Of a stretch of DNA of 64,000 nucleotides, positions 26,032 through 35,116 are shown piece after piece. The notes beneath the pieces were generated by a model. That model ran no database searches and was not told the DNA's origin. It saw only the letters and a list, made by a program, of their open reading frames with translations. Origin of the DNA: GCA-1730015 sp964550655 (lineage in GTDB: Bacteria; Pseudomonadota; Gammaproteobacteria; Granulosicoccales; Granulosicoccaceae); assembly GCA_964550655.1 (NCBI GenBank), contig CAZKAQ010000002.1:17480-81479 (forward strand). Direction: 5' to 3'. The position numbers and the translations under genes are program-made. Numbering within the stretch: position 1 is the stretch's first letter; every line of letters begins with the position of its first letter.

Positions 26032-26868
26032 ATGTCTGTCAGAAAAGGCGTTTTTCACGTCATTGCAACGCCAATTGGTAATCTGTCAGACATGACACAA
26101 CGTGCCCGCGATACCATGGCGGGCGTTGACATTCTCTATGCTGAGGATACGCGTCATACCGCCAGATTGTGTACACATTTAGGTATTAGTCCAAAATTGC
26201 GCTCACTGCACGATCACAATGAGCAGGATCGGATAGCAGAGATTATAGACTCTTTACAATCCGGTCTGGCTGTCGGTCTGGTATCTGATGCCGGTACGCC
26301 GTTAATCAGTGATCCGGGCTATCGGATTGTCAGTGCTTGTCATGCGGCTGGAATAACGGTTAGTCCGGTGCCCGGTGTATCAGCCGTTACGTCTGCTTTG
26401 TCAGTGTGTGGCTTGCCCACTGATCGGTTTGTATTCATCGGGTTCCTGCCTGCGAAGTCTTCAGCTCGCAGGGGTTCACTCGAATCTTTAAAGGCAGAAT
26501 CTGCAACGCAGGTGTTTTTTGAGTCCAAACACCGCATCGTTGCCGCGCTGACCGACATGCGGGATGTGTTGGGCGATAGAACAGTGTGTGTGGCGAGAGA
26601 AGTAACGAAAGCTTTTGAAACAATTTCCCATGGCAGGCTCGCTGATGTTTTACTCAACATTGAGTCTGACCCGGACTCGCAAAAAGGTGAGTTCGTCGTG
26701 ATTGTGTCCGGTGCAGCAGCAGGGACCATGACGCTAGACAGTGCAACACAAGTTTTACTAACTGATGTAGCAGCTGAGATACCACCGAAGCGAGCTGCAA
26801 AGATTGTGGCGCGATATACCGGACTGGCTGCCAGAGATTTATATGAATGGTTGTTGCAGCAGAAGTAG
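26032..26868 (+). CDS. rsmI: 16S rRNA (cytidine-1402 2'-O)-methyltransferase
   Basis: Methylates C1402 in the ribosomal decoding centre. The start is the ATG at 26032 (MSVRKGVFHVIATPIGNLSD); earlier in-frame codons lie in the divergent lpoA promoter region. The 278 residues match the family. The tetrapyrrole-methylase fold is evident from ATPIGNLSDMTQRA, EDTRHTARLC, VGLVSDAGTPLISDPGY, VSPVPGVSAVTSAL and GFLPAKSSAR. The RNase P RNA gene follows immediately. Confidence 0.96.
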   Translation: MSVRKGVFHVIATPIGNLSDMTQRARDTMAGVDILYAEDTRHTARLCTHLGISPKLRSLHDHNEQDRIAEIIDSLQSGLAVGLVSDAGTPLISDPGYRIVSACHAAGITVSPVPGVSAVTSALSVCGLPTDRFVFIGFLPAKSSARRGSLESLKAESATQVFFESKHRIVAALTDMRDVLGDRTVCVAREVTKAFETISHGRLADVLLNIESDPDSQKGEFVVIVSGAAAGTMTLDSATQVLLTDVAAEIPPKRAAKIVARYTGLAARDLYEWLLQQK

Positions 26869-26920
26869 AGCAAGCTCCGATTATTGTAGTGTGTCATCTG
26901 TAAACGCGTTACGATGTTGC

Positions 26921-27275
<355 letters not shown>

Positions 27276-27612
27276 TTTTCTACCACTCGCAGATTGCGCC
27301 GGCAAACAGGCGGCGTTTCTGCTGTTCTGAGCTGGCAACCAAACCCTTTATAGCGCGGGCCGGCCGAGCCCTCTGCATCTTGTGATGGCCGGGCCGATCA
27401 TCTGCCCGCTATCGGCTATTCCCTCCCGCTTTATGGCTGTCTCAGACAGCCAGAAATCAGATCAGATTTCTAAATTATTCAAGTGAATTCTATTATTAGA
27501 CAGTAAGCTTCTGATTTAAATGAAGTTCGCTGGGTCACTCGTTAATTTCTTTAAAACAAAGCTAACTTATTGTCCTTACAAGAGATTTTGCTTAAAAAAA
27601 GTCGTTGGTAAC
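27276..27612 (+). other. Structured intergenic region between rnpB and the mraZ promoter
   Basis: No gene is visible. Three hairpin-forming stretches follow one another. The first is a GC-rich imperfect hairpin bounded by ATAGCG/CGCTAT (27350-27412). The second is TGGCTGTC/GACAGCCA with a 3-base loop (27434-27452). The third is AGAAATC/GATTTCT with a 6-base loop (27452-27471). The first may terminate or process rnpB transcripts; none has a strong U-tract. Confidence 0.5.
27434..27471. repeat. Back-to-back hairpins downstream of rnpB
   Basis: An 8-bp perfect stem (TGGCTGTC, loop TCA) abuts a 7-bp perfect stem (AGAAATC, loop AGATCA) with one shared base. They lie between rnpB and the dcw promoter and have no assigned function. 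Confidence 0.5.
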
Positions 27613-27641
27613 TTGAAAACTGAACGATGTAGAGCTAAAGT
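27613..27641 (+). promoter_or_regulatory. Candidate promoter of the division/cell-wall (mra) operon
   Basis: TTGAAA (27613-27618) and TAAAGT (27636-27641) are 17 bases apart, placing transcription start about 75 bp before mraZ and just upstream of the GTGGG repeats. The -35 matches five of six consensus bases, the -10 four of six. Confidence 0.45.
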
Positions 27642-27660
27642 GGGGTTGCGATACAGACAT

Positions 27661-27685
27661 GTGGGTTGTGGTGGGTCGTAGTGGT
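27661..27685 (+). promoter_or_regulatory. MraZ-binding repeats (GTGGG boxes)
   Basis: Three direct repeats with 10-bp period, GTGGG, GTGGG and GTGGT, each separated by five bases, lie 37 bp before the mraZ ATG. MraZ in several bacteria binds exactly such repeats in its own promoter to repress the dcw operon, so autoregulation is likely. Confidence 0.7.
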
Positions 27686-27721
27686 AGTTAACTAACTCAA
27701 GCATACTTTCAAACCAACTGA

Positions 27722-28183
27722 ATGTTCCTAGGCACAACCTCATTGACGCTGGATGCGAAGGGCCGCATTGCGATCCCTGCACGCTATCGCGCACGGTTGA
27801 AAGAGTTGTGCGGCGGCAAGATGGTGATTACTTACAATCCTCAGGATAAGTGCTTGCCCATATACCCGTACGAAGAATGGTTGTCTTGTCTGCAGCAAAT
27901 GGACGCCGTGCAGGATCAGTCAAACTATTTCAGAGCGTTTCAGCGTTTGCTTTATTCGCATGCCAATGAAGTGGATATGGATAGTAATGGCCGAGTACTT
28001 GTTCCGCAGTATTTAAGAGAAGTAATTGGTTTGGAAAAAAACTCCTTCTTAATAGGACATGGCGAAAAGTTTGAACTCTGGAGCGAACAAGGGTGGTTAC
28101 AAACTCGTGAGAAAGATGATCAGGCATTTATCGAAAGTCTTGGCTCAAGTTCTGAACGTATGGATATAGGTTTTCGTCTCTGA
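27722..28183 (+). CDS. mraZ: Transcriptional regulator MraZ
   Basis: DNA-binding protein of 153 residues that opens the dcw cluster and regulates it. It has two SpoVT/AbrB-like halves: LTLDAKGRIAIPARYR (about 9-24) and VDMDSNGRVLVPQYLRE (about 84-100). The GTGGG repeats just upstream are its probable target. The stop overlaps the rsmH start by one base (TGATG). Confidence 0.97.
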   Translation: MFLGTTSLTLDAKGRIAIPARYRARLKELCGGKMVITYNPQDKCLPIYPYEEWLSCLQQMDAVQDQSNYFRAFQRLLYSHANEVDMDSNGRVLVPQYLREVIGLEKNSFLIGHGEKFELWSEQGWLQTREKDDQAFIESLGSSSERMDIGFRL

Positions 28184-29118
28184 TGTCAGTAGCCGACCAA
28201 CATATCTCTGTGTTGCCACTGGAAGCTGTCGAAGCACTTAACATAATGCACAACGGTTTTTATATTGACGCAACATTCGGCAGGGGCGGTCATTCAGGGC
28301 ATATACTTGATCGCCTCGGTGCAGAAGGTCGTTTATTGGCGCTTGATTGTGATGATCAGGCCGTTTTACATGCACAGCAGGTCTATGGTGATGACCCGCG
28401 ATTTTCCATAGTGAAGAGTAACTACAGCGAGATGGTAGCGGTGGCTGAAGAACATGGCGGAAACCATGGCGTAGACGGTGTGCTGTTTGATCTTGGTGTT
28501 TCATCACCGCAGCTAGATCAATCTGCGCGTGGTTTTAGTTTTGATAAATCCGGTCCGCTTGATATGCGTATGGATCAAAGTTCGGGTCAGCCTGTTTCGG
28601 AGTGGTTATCGGCAGCAAGTGCAGATGAACTTGCTGAAGTGTTTCGCGACTACGGTGACGAACGCTATGCCAGACGAATAGCAAAGCGTGTGATTGAGGC
28701 GGTACAGGAAAATCCCATTACCGATACGGTTGAGCTTGCAGAGCTTATCAAAGCCGCTCATCCGCGTTGGGAAAAGCACAAACATCCGGCAACTCGTTGT
28801 TTTCAGGCGTTGCGAATTTTTATCAATCGTGAGCTCGATCACTTGAAGATAGCGCTGGAGGGTTGTGTCAATTTACTGCGCCCTGGTGGTCGCATCGTGG
28901 TGATCAGTTTTCACTCACTGGAAGATCGAATCGTAAAGCGTTTTTTTCGTGGCCCGGATAAAAATGCAGGAATCCCGCGTGGCTTGCCGGTTGTTGATAG
29001 TGATACGCCGTGGGTTTTGAAAAAAATCGGTGGTGCTGTGCGACCATCTGCAGCAGAAGTCACTGGTAACCCGCGTTCGCGTTCATCGATCATGCGTGTT
29101 GCAGAGAGAATCACATGA
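28183..29118 (+). CDS. rsmH: 16S rRNA (cytosine-1402 N4)-methyltransferase
   Basis: Adds the N4-methyl group to C1402, the same nucleotide modified by RsmI encoded just upstream of this cluster. The 311 residues begin HISVLPLEAVEALNI and carry the SAM-binding FYIDATFGRGGHSGHIL, FDLGVSSPQLDQSARGFSF, GPLDMRMD, and the C-terminal ISFHSLEDRIVKRF and NPRSRSSIMRVAER. Overlaps ftsL by ATGA. Confidence 0.97.
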   Translation: MSVADQHISVLPLEAVEALNIMHNGFYIDATFGRGGHSGHILDRLGAEGRLLALDCDDQAVLHAQQVYGDDPRFSIVKSNYSEMVAVAEEHGGNHGVDGVLFDLGVSSPQLDQSARGFSFDKSGPLDMRMDQSSGQPVSEWLSAASADELAEVFRDYGDERYARRIAKRVIEAVQENPITDTVELAELIKAAHPRWEKHKHPATRCFQALRIFINRELDHLKIALEGCVNLLRPGGRIVVISFHSLEDRIVKRFFRGPDKNAGIPRGLPVVDSDTPWVLKKIGGAVRPSAAEVTGNPRSRSSIMRVAERIT

Positions 29119-29384
29119 ATAATCTGCGCACAGTCGTTGTTTGTCTGTTGGCGATCAACATCGTTACTGCATTTGGTGTGGTTTACAGCAAGCACAATAG
29201 CCGGATGCTTTTCAAGCAAACTCGCGTACTAAGTAGTGCGATTGATCGCGCCAATGTCGATTGGGGTCGATTGCAGATTGAAGAAAGTACACTGGCCCGT
29301 TTTGGTCGAATTGAAGAGCTCGCCACCCAGAAATTGAACATGCGCTTACCTGAACATGGCGAAATAAAGACAGTTATTAAATGA
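29115..29384 (+). CDS. ftsL: Cell division protein FtsL
   Basis: Small bitopic membrane protein of 89 residues that with FtsB and FtsQ links the early divisome to septal peptidoglycan synthesis. A short N-terminus precedes one membrane helix (VVVCLLAINIVTAFGVVY), then a periplasmic coiled coil ending in RIEELATQKLNMRLP, a typical FtsL motif. Sequence is weakly conserved in this family, but position between rsmH and ftsI with 4-base overlaps on both sides makes the call firm. Confidence 0.93.
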   Translation: MNNLRTVVVCLLAINIVTAFGVVYSKHNSRMLFKQTRVLSSAIDRANVDWGRLQIEESTLARFGRIEELATQKLNMRLPEHGEIKTVIK

Positions 29385-31153
29385 AAACAAATCAGACATT
29401 ATCAGCTGAAAATGATGCAGGCGGCAGTGAGCTGGGTGGAAGGCGTGCCTTTGTGCTCGGTATCTTTCTGTTGCTTGTACTGACTCTGGTTGCCCGTGCG
29501 TTTCAACTGCAGGTGCTTGATCGAAGTTTTTATCAGAAGCAGGGTGATGTTCGTCAGATTAGAACCTTGCCGCTTGCAGCGCATCGCGGCATGCTGCTGG
29601 ATCGTAACGGTGAGCCTCTGGCGGTAAGTTCGCCTATTGATTCAATTTGGGCAGATCCGCGTGAGCTTTCAAAGTACGAAGATAAAATTGATCTTCTAGG
29701 TTACGCCATCGAGATGGACCCGGCACGGCTGCGCGAGATACTTGCCAAAGGGCTTGAAAATAATCGCGAGTTTATCTACCTGCGTCGCCATGTTCATCCA
29801 CGCACTGCAAAAGCGCTTCAGGCACTAAGAGACCGTGGCCAGATCAAAGGCGTTAACATTCAGCGTGAGTACGGTCGTTACTATCCGAGTGGAGAAATTA
29901 CAGCTCATGTACTCGGCTTTAATAATATTGATGATCAGGGCCAGGAAGGACTGGAGATGGCGTTTGATGACTGGCTGAAGGGTGAGTCAGGCAAACGACG
30001 TGTGGTGGCAGATGTGCTCGGTGATGCAATAGAAGACATTGAGCTTGTTGCAGAAGCGCAGCCGGGTCGCGATCTGGTGCTGAGTATAGATAAGAGAATT
30101 CAGTACCTGGCCTACCGTGAGCTAAAGCAGGCAGTACAGAGAAACGGTGCGAAGTCCGGCTCCGCTGTTGTGCTTGATACCCGTACCGGCGAGGTGCTGG
30201 CTATGGTTAATCAGCCGTCCTACAACCCGAATCGATTTTCCGAGCGCGCCGGTGGCACAAAACGCAATCGTGCGGTGACTGACGTACTTGAGCCGGGTTC
30301 GACAATCAAGCCATTCACAATTGCCGCCGCACTGGAGACTGGTGATTTTGGTTTATACGATGTGATTGATACTGCGCCGGGACGGTTCAACGTAGGTAAG
30401 TATGTTGTACGTGACTTCAAGAACTATGGCGAGTTGTCACTGACAGGCATTTTGAAGAATTCCAGTAACATCGGTGCCAGTAAAATTTCTCTGCAGCTCG
30501 ATAAGTCTACGCTGTGGAACGCTTTTGATCGGCTGGGCTTTGGCAGACCCCCGCTGATAGAATTTCCGGGAGCGGTATCCGGCAAGTTGCCTCACCACTC
30601 CAGATGGTCGGTAGTTCGTCAGGCAACAGTGGCTTATGGTTATGGTGTTAGCACAACCGTGTTGCAGCTGGCCAGAGCCTACGCTGCACTGGCAAACGAC
30701 GGACTTATGCCGGAGGTGACTTTTCAAAAACTCACTGGCAAACCTCGTGTGGAACGGGTCTTTAGTGAAGACGTGGCTCGTGAAGTTCGATCTATGTTAC
30801 ATGCGGTGGTTGAATCAGGTACGGGTAAGGCGGCTGGAATTCCAGGGTATACCGTTGCAGGTAAGACCGGAACAACCCACATCTCTGAAAACGGTAGCTA
30901 CGCGGACGATCGATACATTTCGCAATTTGCGGGTATGGTGCCGGCTGGCAATCCTGCAATGGTTGCGGTGATATCGATCATTGAACCGAAAGGGCGCTAC
31001 TTTGGTGGTGAGGTTGCAGCACCGGTGTTCTCCAACATCATGGCCGGTGCTCTGCGCATGCGAAATGTAAACCCGGATGGCAGGCAGGTCTATGGCAAGC
31101 AAGCCTCGATTGCAGAGTTCGATTTCGGTAACCCGGAGCACAGCGCAAGATGA
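29381..31153 (+). CDS. ftsI: Septal peptidoglycan transpeptidase FtsI (PBP3)
   Basis: Cross-links septal peptidoglycan; the target of many beta-lactams. The 590 residues contain an N-terminal membrane anchor (AFVLGIFLLLVLTLVARAF), a pedestal domain, and a transpeptidase domain. Its active-site serine is Ser307 in GSTIK, with SSN in LKNSSNIGASK and KTGT in VAGKTGTTH. Overlaps ftsL and murE by four bases each. Works with FtsW, encoded further along. Confidence 0.97.
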   Translation: MKTNQTLSAENDAGGSELGGRRAFVLGIFLLLVLTLVARAFQLQVLDRSFYQKQGDVRQIRTLPLAAHRGMLLDRNGEPLAVSSPIDSIWADPRELSKYEDKIDLLGYAIEMDPARLREILAKGLENNREFIYLRRHVHPRTAKALQALRDRGQIKGVNIQREYGRYYPSGEITAHVLGFNNIDDQGQEGLEMAFDDWLKGESGKRRVVADVLGDAIEDIELVAEAQPGRDLVLSIDKRIQYLAYRELKQAVQRNGAKSGSAVVLDTRTGEVLAMVNQPSYNPNRFSERAGGTKRNRAVTDVLEPGSTIKPFTIAAALETGDFGLYDVIDTAPGRFNVGKYVVRDFKNYGELSLTGILKNSSNIGASKISLQLDKSTLWNAFDRLGFGRPPLIEFPGAVSGKLPHHSRWSVVRQATVAYGYGVSTTVLQLARAYAALANDGLMPEVTFQKLTGKPRVERVFSEDVAREVRSMLHAVVESGTGKAAGIPGYTVAGKTGTTHISENGSYADDRYISQFAGMVPAGNPAMVAVISIIEPKGRYFGGEVAAPVFSNIMAGALRMRNVNPDGRQVYGKQASIAEFDFGNPEHSAR

Positions 31154-32679
31154 CAAGCAGCGCATCATTTAACGGTGGCACAAAAGCGGTGAAGTCGAGA
31201 CTATCTGTATTGCTCGACGGTATTGCTGTTGTGTTGCCGGATGATGACCGTGAAATTGTCGGTGTACATTTAGATAGCCGCCGTGTTTCCAGTGGCGATG
31301 TCTTTATTGCATTGCAAGGTGACACTGTACATGGCCTGGACTATCTACAATCTGTGATTGAAGCCGGGGCGGTATCTGTGCTGGTTGATAAACGGGACCA
31401 GCGCTGTGGTGATCATGAGCGTAACTTAATAAGTGATTCGTCTGCCGCATTGATTGAAGTGGAAAATCTTGTCTCTCAGGCAGGTGTAGTAGCCAGCAGA
31501 TTATTTGGCAATCCCTCTTCGTCTCTAAGAGTTGTTGGTGTCACTGGTACCGACGGGAAAACATCTGTCTGTCACTTGTTGGGGCAGGCACTTAACGTTA
31601 ATAGGAATAACTGTGGTGTGCTCGGTACATTAGGTTGGGGGCTCGGAGATCAACTGCACTCGACCGGCCTCACAACTCCAGACGCTGTGGTATTGCAATC
31701 GGCGCTTTCACAGATGCTCAATGACGGTGCCAATACCGTTGCTATGGAAGTCTCATCACACTCGCTGGCACAGCAGCGTGTCAACGGAATTGTGTTCGAT
31801 GTTGCTGTATTAACCAATCTTGGACGAGATCACCTGGACTATCACGGTGATATGCAAAGCTATCGCGAAGCAAAAAAAGCGCTTTTTCACAAACCACAAC
31901 TGCGCGCCGCAGTTATTAATGCTGATGACGAATTTGGGGCGCAACTGGTCGAACAGTTACCGGGTATTGATATTTTTAGTTATGGTGCGAGTCAGGGTGG
32001 TGGTTGTCATATATGTTTTAACAATGTCGAGCACAGAGCGGACGGCCTGAGTTTTGATCTTGCCTATGACGGTGATTCGTATTCGGTTAAAAGTAGATTA
32101 ATCGGTGACTTTAATGTGCAAAACATCGCTGCTACTTTTGCAGTATTAGTGGCGTTGGGTGTGTCACCGGAACTAGCGGTGAATTCGCTGGCAGATCTGA
32201 AGCCGGTGCCCGGGCGTATGGAAGCCACCTGGCTTGCCAATGGTGCTGTTGCTATTGTTGATTATGCACACAATCCGCATGCGCTTGAGTCAGTGCTCGA
32301 ATCAGTTACAGGGCATTGTGAGGGCAAAGTGATTGTTGTATTCGGCTGTGGTGGTGATCGTGATCAGGGTAAGCGGCCTATGATGGCTGCCATTGCCGAG
32401 AAATTTTCTGACATTTGTATCGTCACTGACGACAATCCTCGCAGCGAGTCAGGTGATGCGATTGTTGAGCAAATTCTGCAGGGTTTTGAATCGCAGCACA
32501 ACGTCACAGTGGAACGGGATAGAAAGTCTGCAATCAAAATGGCGATCAGTCAGTCTGGCGCTGGTGATTTTATTGTTGTGGCAGGTAAGGGGCATGAAGA
32601 CTATCAGCTGATTGGCAATCAACGTTTACCATTCAGTGATAGTGCGGTGGTGAGTGAATTTGCGGGAGCACTGGCATGA
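31150..32679 (+). CDS. murE: UDP-MurNAc-L-Ala-D-Glu:meso-diaminopimelate ligase
   Basis: Adds the third amino acid to the peptidoglycan stem peptide. The 509 residues include the ATP loop VTGTDGKTSVCHLLG and VAMEVSSHSLAQQRVNG. The specificity motif DDNPRSE contains DNPR, which marks meso-diaminopimelate as substrate, as expected for a Gram-negative. It is 4-base coupled to ftsI before and murF after. The N-terminal 20 residues before LLDGI are longer than in E. coli. Confidence 0.97.
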   Translation: MTSSASFNGGTKAVKSRLSVLLDGIAVVLPDDDREIVGVHLDSRRVSSGDVFIALQGDTVHGLDYLQSVIEAGAVSVLVDKRDQRCGDHERNLISDSSAALIEVENLVSQAGVVASRLFGNPSSSLRVVGVTGTDGKTSVCHLLGQALNVNRNNCGVLGTLGWGLGDQLHSTGLTTPDAVVLQSALSQMLNDGANTVAMEVSSHSLAQQRVNGIVFDVAVLTNLGRDHLDYHGDMQSYREAKKALFHKPQLRAAVINADDEFGAQLVEQLPGIDIFSYGASQGGGCHICFNNVEHRADGLSFDLAYDGDSYSVKSRLIGDFNVQNIAATFAVLVALGVSPELAVNSLADLKPVPGRMEATWLANGAVAIVDYAHNPHALESVLESVTGHCEGKVIVVFGCGGDRDQGKRPMMAAIAEKFSDICIVTDDNPRSESGDAIVEQILQGFESQHNVTVERDRKSAIKMAISQSGAGDFIVVAGKGHEDYQLIGNQRLPFSDSAVVSEFAGALA

Positions 32680-34034
32680 CACCTGTGTCTTTGTCGCAGC
32701 TTGCCGGGTCAGTCGATGGCCAGCTGATTGGAGCCGATCATCTGATATCAGGTTTTAGTACCGATACCAGAACTGTTGCTGAGGGTGATGTTTTCTTTTG
32801 TCTTCGTGGCGATAATTTCGACGGTCACGATTTCGTGCAGCAGGCTATAGATAGCGGCGCACAAGCGATAATTTGTGACAAAAAGCAATTGATCGATGTG
32901 TCACAGCTTGTGGTTAGCGATACTCGCCGTGCATTTGGCTACTTCGCTTTGCTATGGCGTCAGCAGTTTACTGGTCCTGTTATCGGTGTGACCGGCAGCA
33001 ATGGTAAAACCACTGTGAAACAACTGCTTGCAAGTATCCTTAGTCAGGCGGGTGAAGTTCACGCCACACGAGCCAACGATAATAACGAAATCGGTGTGCC
33101 ACAGACTTTGCTTGGCCTTCGCGCTACTCACGATTTTGCTGTGGTCGAAATGGGGGCCAGTGATAAGGGAGAAATCAAGTGGCTGGGTGAACTGGTACAG
33201 CCGACAGTGTCCGTGATTACCAATGCAAGTGCAGCGCACCTTGAAGGTTTTGGTGACGCAAAGTCTGTTGCTGAAGAAAAAGCATGGATATACAAAAGCC
33301 TTGGTGAAAATGGAACGTCAGTCATCAATGTGGATGATCAGTTTGCCGAGTATTGGAAAAGCATCTGTGGTGATAAAAAAATAATTACTTTTGGTAATTC
33401 AGGTGAAGTCACTGCCAGACGTGAACATGACGGTTCAATCTCTATAAATTACGATGGCGAATCAGTACGTTGTGGTTATCAGTTTGCAGGACAACATAAT
33501 ATAATCAATGCAATGGCCGCTGCGGCGTGTGCCATTGTGTCGGGTGTTTCACTCGGGATTATTGCTGATGGACTGGAAGCGGCAGAGCCGGTAGCCGGTC
33601 GATTAAATTTTCTTGATCTCGCGAATGAGATCACTGTCATTGATGATACCTACAATGCTAATCCTGCCTCTACACGTGCGGCGATAAATGTGCTTGTCGA
33701 ATGCAACGGCAGCCGTATTTTGGTGCTTGGCGATCTTTTAGAGTTAGGTGCTGATGAAATATCAGAGCATCGCTCAATTGGTGAATATGCCCTTACACAT
33801 AGTGTGGATCGCTTGTTCGCCTGCGGTAACCTGACCAAACATACAGTAGCTGAATTTGGCGACAGTGGTAACTGGTACCCGACTCAGCAGGAATTAATCA
33901 ATGCTGTTGTAAAAGAGGTTTGCGATGGCTGCACGGTGTTGGTCAAAGGTTCTCGTTCGATGAAAATGGAGCGTGTCACCGCAGCTATTAGTGAGCGTTT
34001 TGCCAAGCCACAGATCGGAGCGTGTTGCCAGTGA
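32676..34034 (+). CDS. murF: UDP-MurNAc-tripeptide:D-alanyl-D-alanine ligase
   Basis: Adds the D-Ala-D-Ala dipeptide made by Ddl (encoded in the same cluster) to complete the cytoplasmic precursor. The 452 residues show STDTRTVAEGDVFFCLRGDNFDGHDF, the P-loop VTGSNGKTTVKQLL, TRANDNNEIGVPQTLL, MGASDKGEI and DDTYNANPASTRAAI. Coupled by overlap to murE and mraY. Confidence 0.97.
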   Translation: MTPVSLSQLAGSVDGQLIGADHLISGFSTDTRTVAEGDVFFCLRGDNFDGHDFVQQAIDSGAQAIICDKKQLIDVSQLVVSDTRRAFGYFALLWRQQFTGPVIGVTGSNGKTTVKQLLASILSQAGEVHATRANDNNEIGVPQTLLGLRATHDFAVVEMGASDKGEIKWLGELVQPTVSVITNASAAHLEGFGDAKSVAEEKAWIYKSLGENGTSVINVDDQFAEYWKSICGDKKIITFGNSGEVTARREHDGSISINYDGESVRCGYQFAGQHNIINAMAAAACAIVSGVSLGIIADGLEAAEPVAGRLNFLDLANEITVIDDTYNANPASTRAAINVLVECNGSRILVLGDLLELGADEISEHRSIGEYALTHSVDRLFACGNLTKHTVAEFGDSGNWYPTQQELINAVVKEVCDGCTVLVKGSRSMKMERVTAAISERFAKPQIGACCQ

Positions 34035-35113
34035 TGCTACTACTCTCGGAATGGCTGGTGCAGTTTAATGACGGTTTTAATGTTATTCAGTACATAACAC
34101 TGCGCGCGATCTTTGCTGCTTTGACATCGTTGGTTGCCTGCCTGGTCTTTGGTCCAGCTATGATTCGCTGGTTACAAACTGCAAGCATCGGACAGAGTGT
34201 CCGTGACGACGGTCCAAGTTCTCATTTGTCTAAAGCAGGCACTCCGACCATGGGGGGTGCGATGATACTTGTGGCTGTCGGCATAAGTGTATTGCTTTGG
34301 TCTGATTTGTCAGTGAAATATGTTTGGGTGGTTCTGTTTGTAACCACTGCATTTGGTGCAATAGGCTGGGTGGATGACTATCGTAAGGTATTGCTCAAAA
34401 ACTCCGATGGGCTGTCCGCTTCTTCCAAGTTTTTCTGGCAGTCTGTTGCTGCCTTCTCTGCGGCAATATTTATATACATGACTGCTCGCAGTACAGCGGA
34501 AGTCAGCCTGCTCATACCGTACGTGAAAGATGTATCAATCTATCTTGGTCTTTTTTTCGTGCCTTTTACCTATTTTGTCATCGTCGGCACCAGCAACGCA
34601 GTAAATTTGACTGATGGTCTCGATGGGCTTGCGATTATGCCAACCGTAATGGTTGCGGCAGCGCTGGGACTATTTGCTTATGTAACCGGGCATGCGGTGT
34701 TTTCAAATTATTTAGGTATACCTGGCATTACAGGGGTCGGTGAGCTGACTGTCTTTTGCTCAAGTCTGGTTGGGGCGGGTCTTGGTTTTCTTTGGTTCAA
34801 TACTTATCCTGCGCAGGTTTTTATGGGTGATGTTGGTGCACTTGCTATTGGAGCAGCGCTCGGTGTTGTAGCGGTACTGGTCAGACAGGAACTGGTTTTA
34901 TTCATCATGGGTGGTGTGTTTGTGATGGAGACTGTCAGTGTTTTTATGCAAGTGACCTCGTATAAGCTTACCGGCAAACGAATTTTTCGCATGGCACCTA
35001 TTCATCATCATTTTGAGTTAAAAGGCTGGCCGGAGCCGCGCGTCATTGTGCGATTCTGGATTATAACCTTTATATTGGTACTGGTCGGTCTCGCCAGTTT
35101 GAAGATTCGTTGA
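34034..35113 (+). CDS. mraY: Phospho-MurNAc-pentapeptide translocase
   Basis: Membrane enzyme that attaches the MurNAc-pentapeptide to undecaprenyl phosphate, making lipid I. Start at the ATG at 34034, overlapping the murF stop; this aligns with E. coli MraY (LAEHLVKYYSGFNVFSYLT-like N-terminus). The 359 residues form about ten helices. Active-site motifs: SKAGTPTMGG, AIGWVDDYRKV (DDY/DDK site), NAVNLTDGLDGLA, WFNTYPAQVFMGDVG and APIHHHFELKGW. Confidence 0.97.
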   Translation: MLLLSEWLVQFNDGFNVIQYITLRAIFAALTSLVACLVFGPAMIRWLQTASIGQSVRDDGPSSHLSKAGTPTMGGAMILVAVGISVLLWSDLSVKYVWVVLFVTTAFGAIGWVDDYRKVLLKNSDGLSASSKFFWQSVAAFSAAIFIYMTARSTAEVSLLIPYVKDVSIYLGLFFVPFTYFVIVGTSNAVNLTDGLDGLAIMPTVMVAAALGLFAYVTGHAVFSNYLGIPGITGVGELTVFCSSLVGAGLGFLWFNTYPAQVFMGDVGALAIGAALGVVAVLVRQELVLFIMGGVFVMETVSVFMQVTSYKLTGKRIFRMAPIHHHFELKGWPEPRVIVRFWIITFILVLVGLASLKIR

Positions 35114-35116
35114 TCT

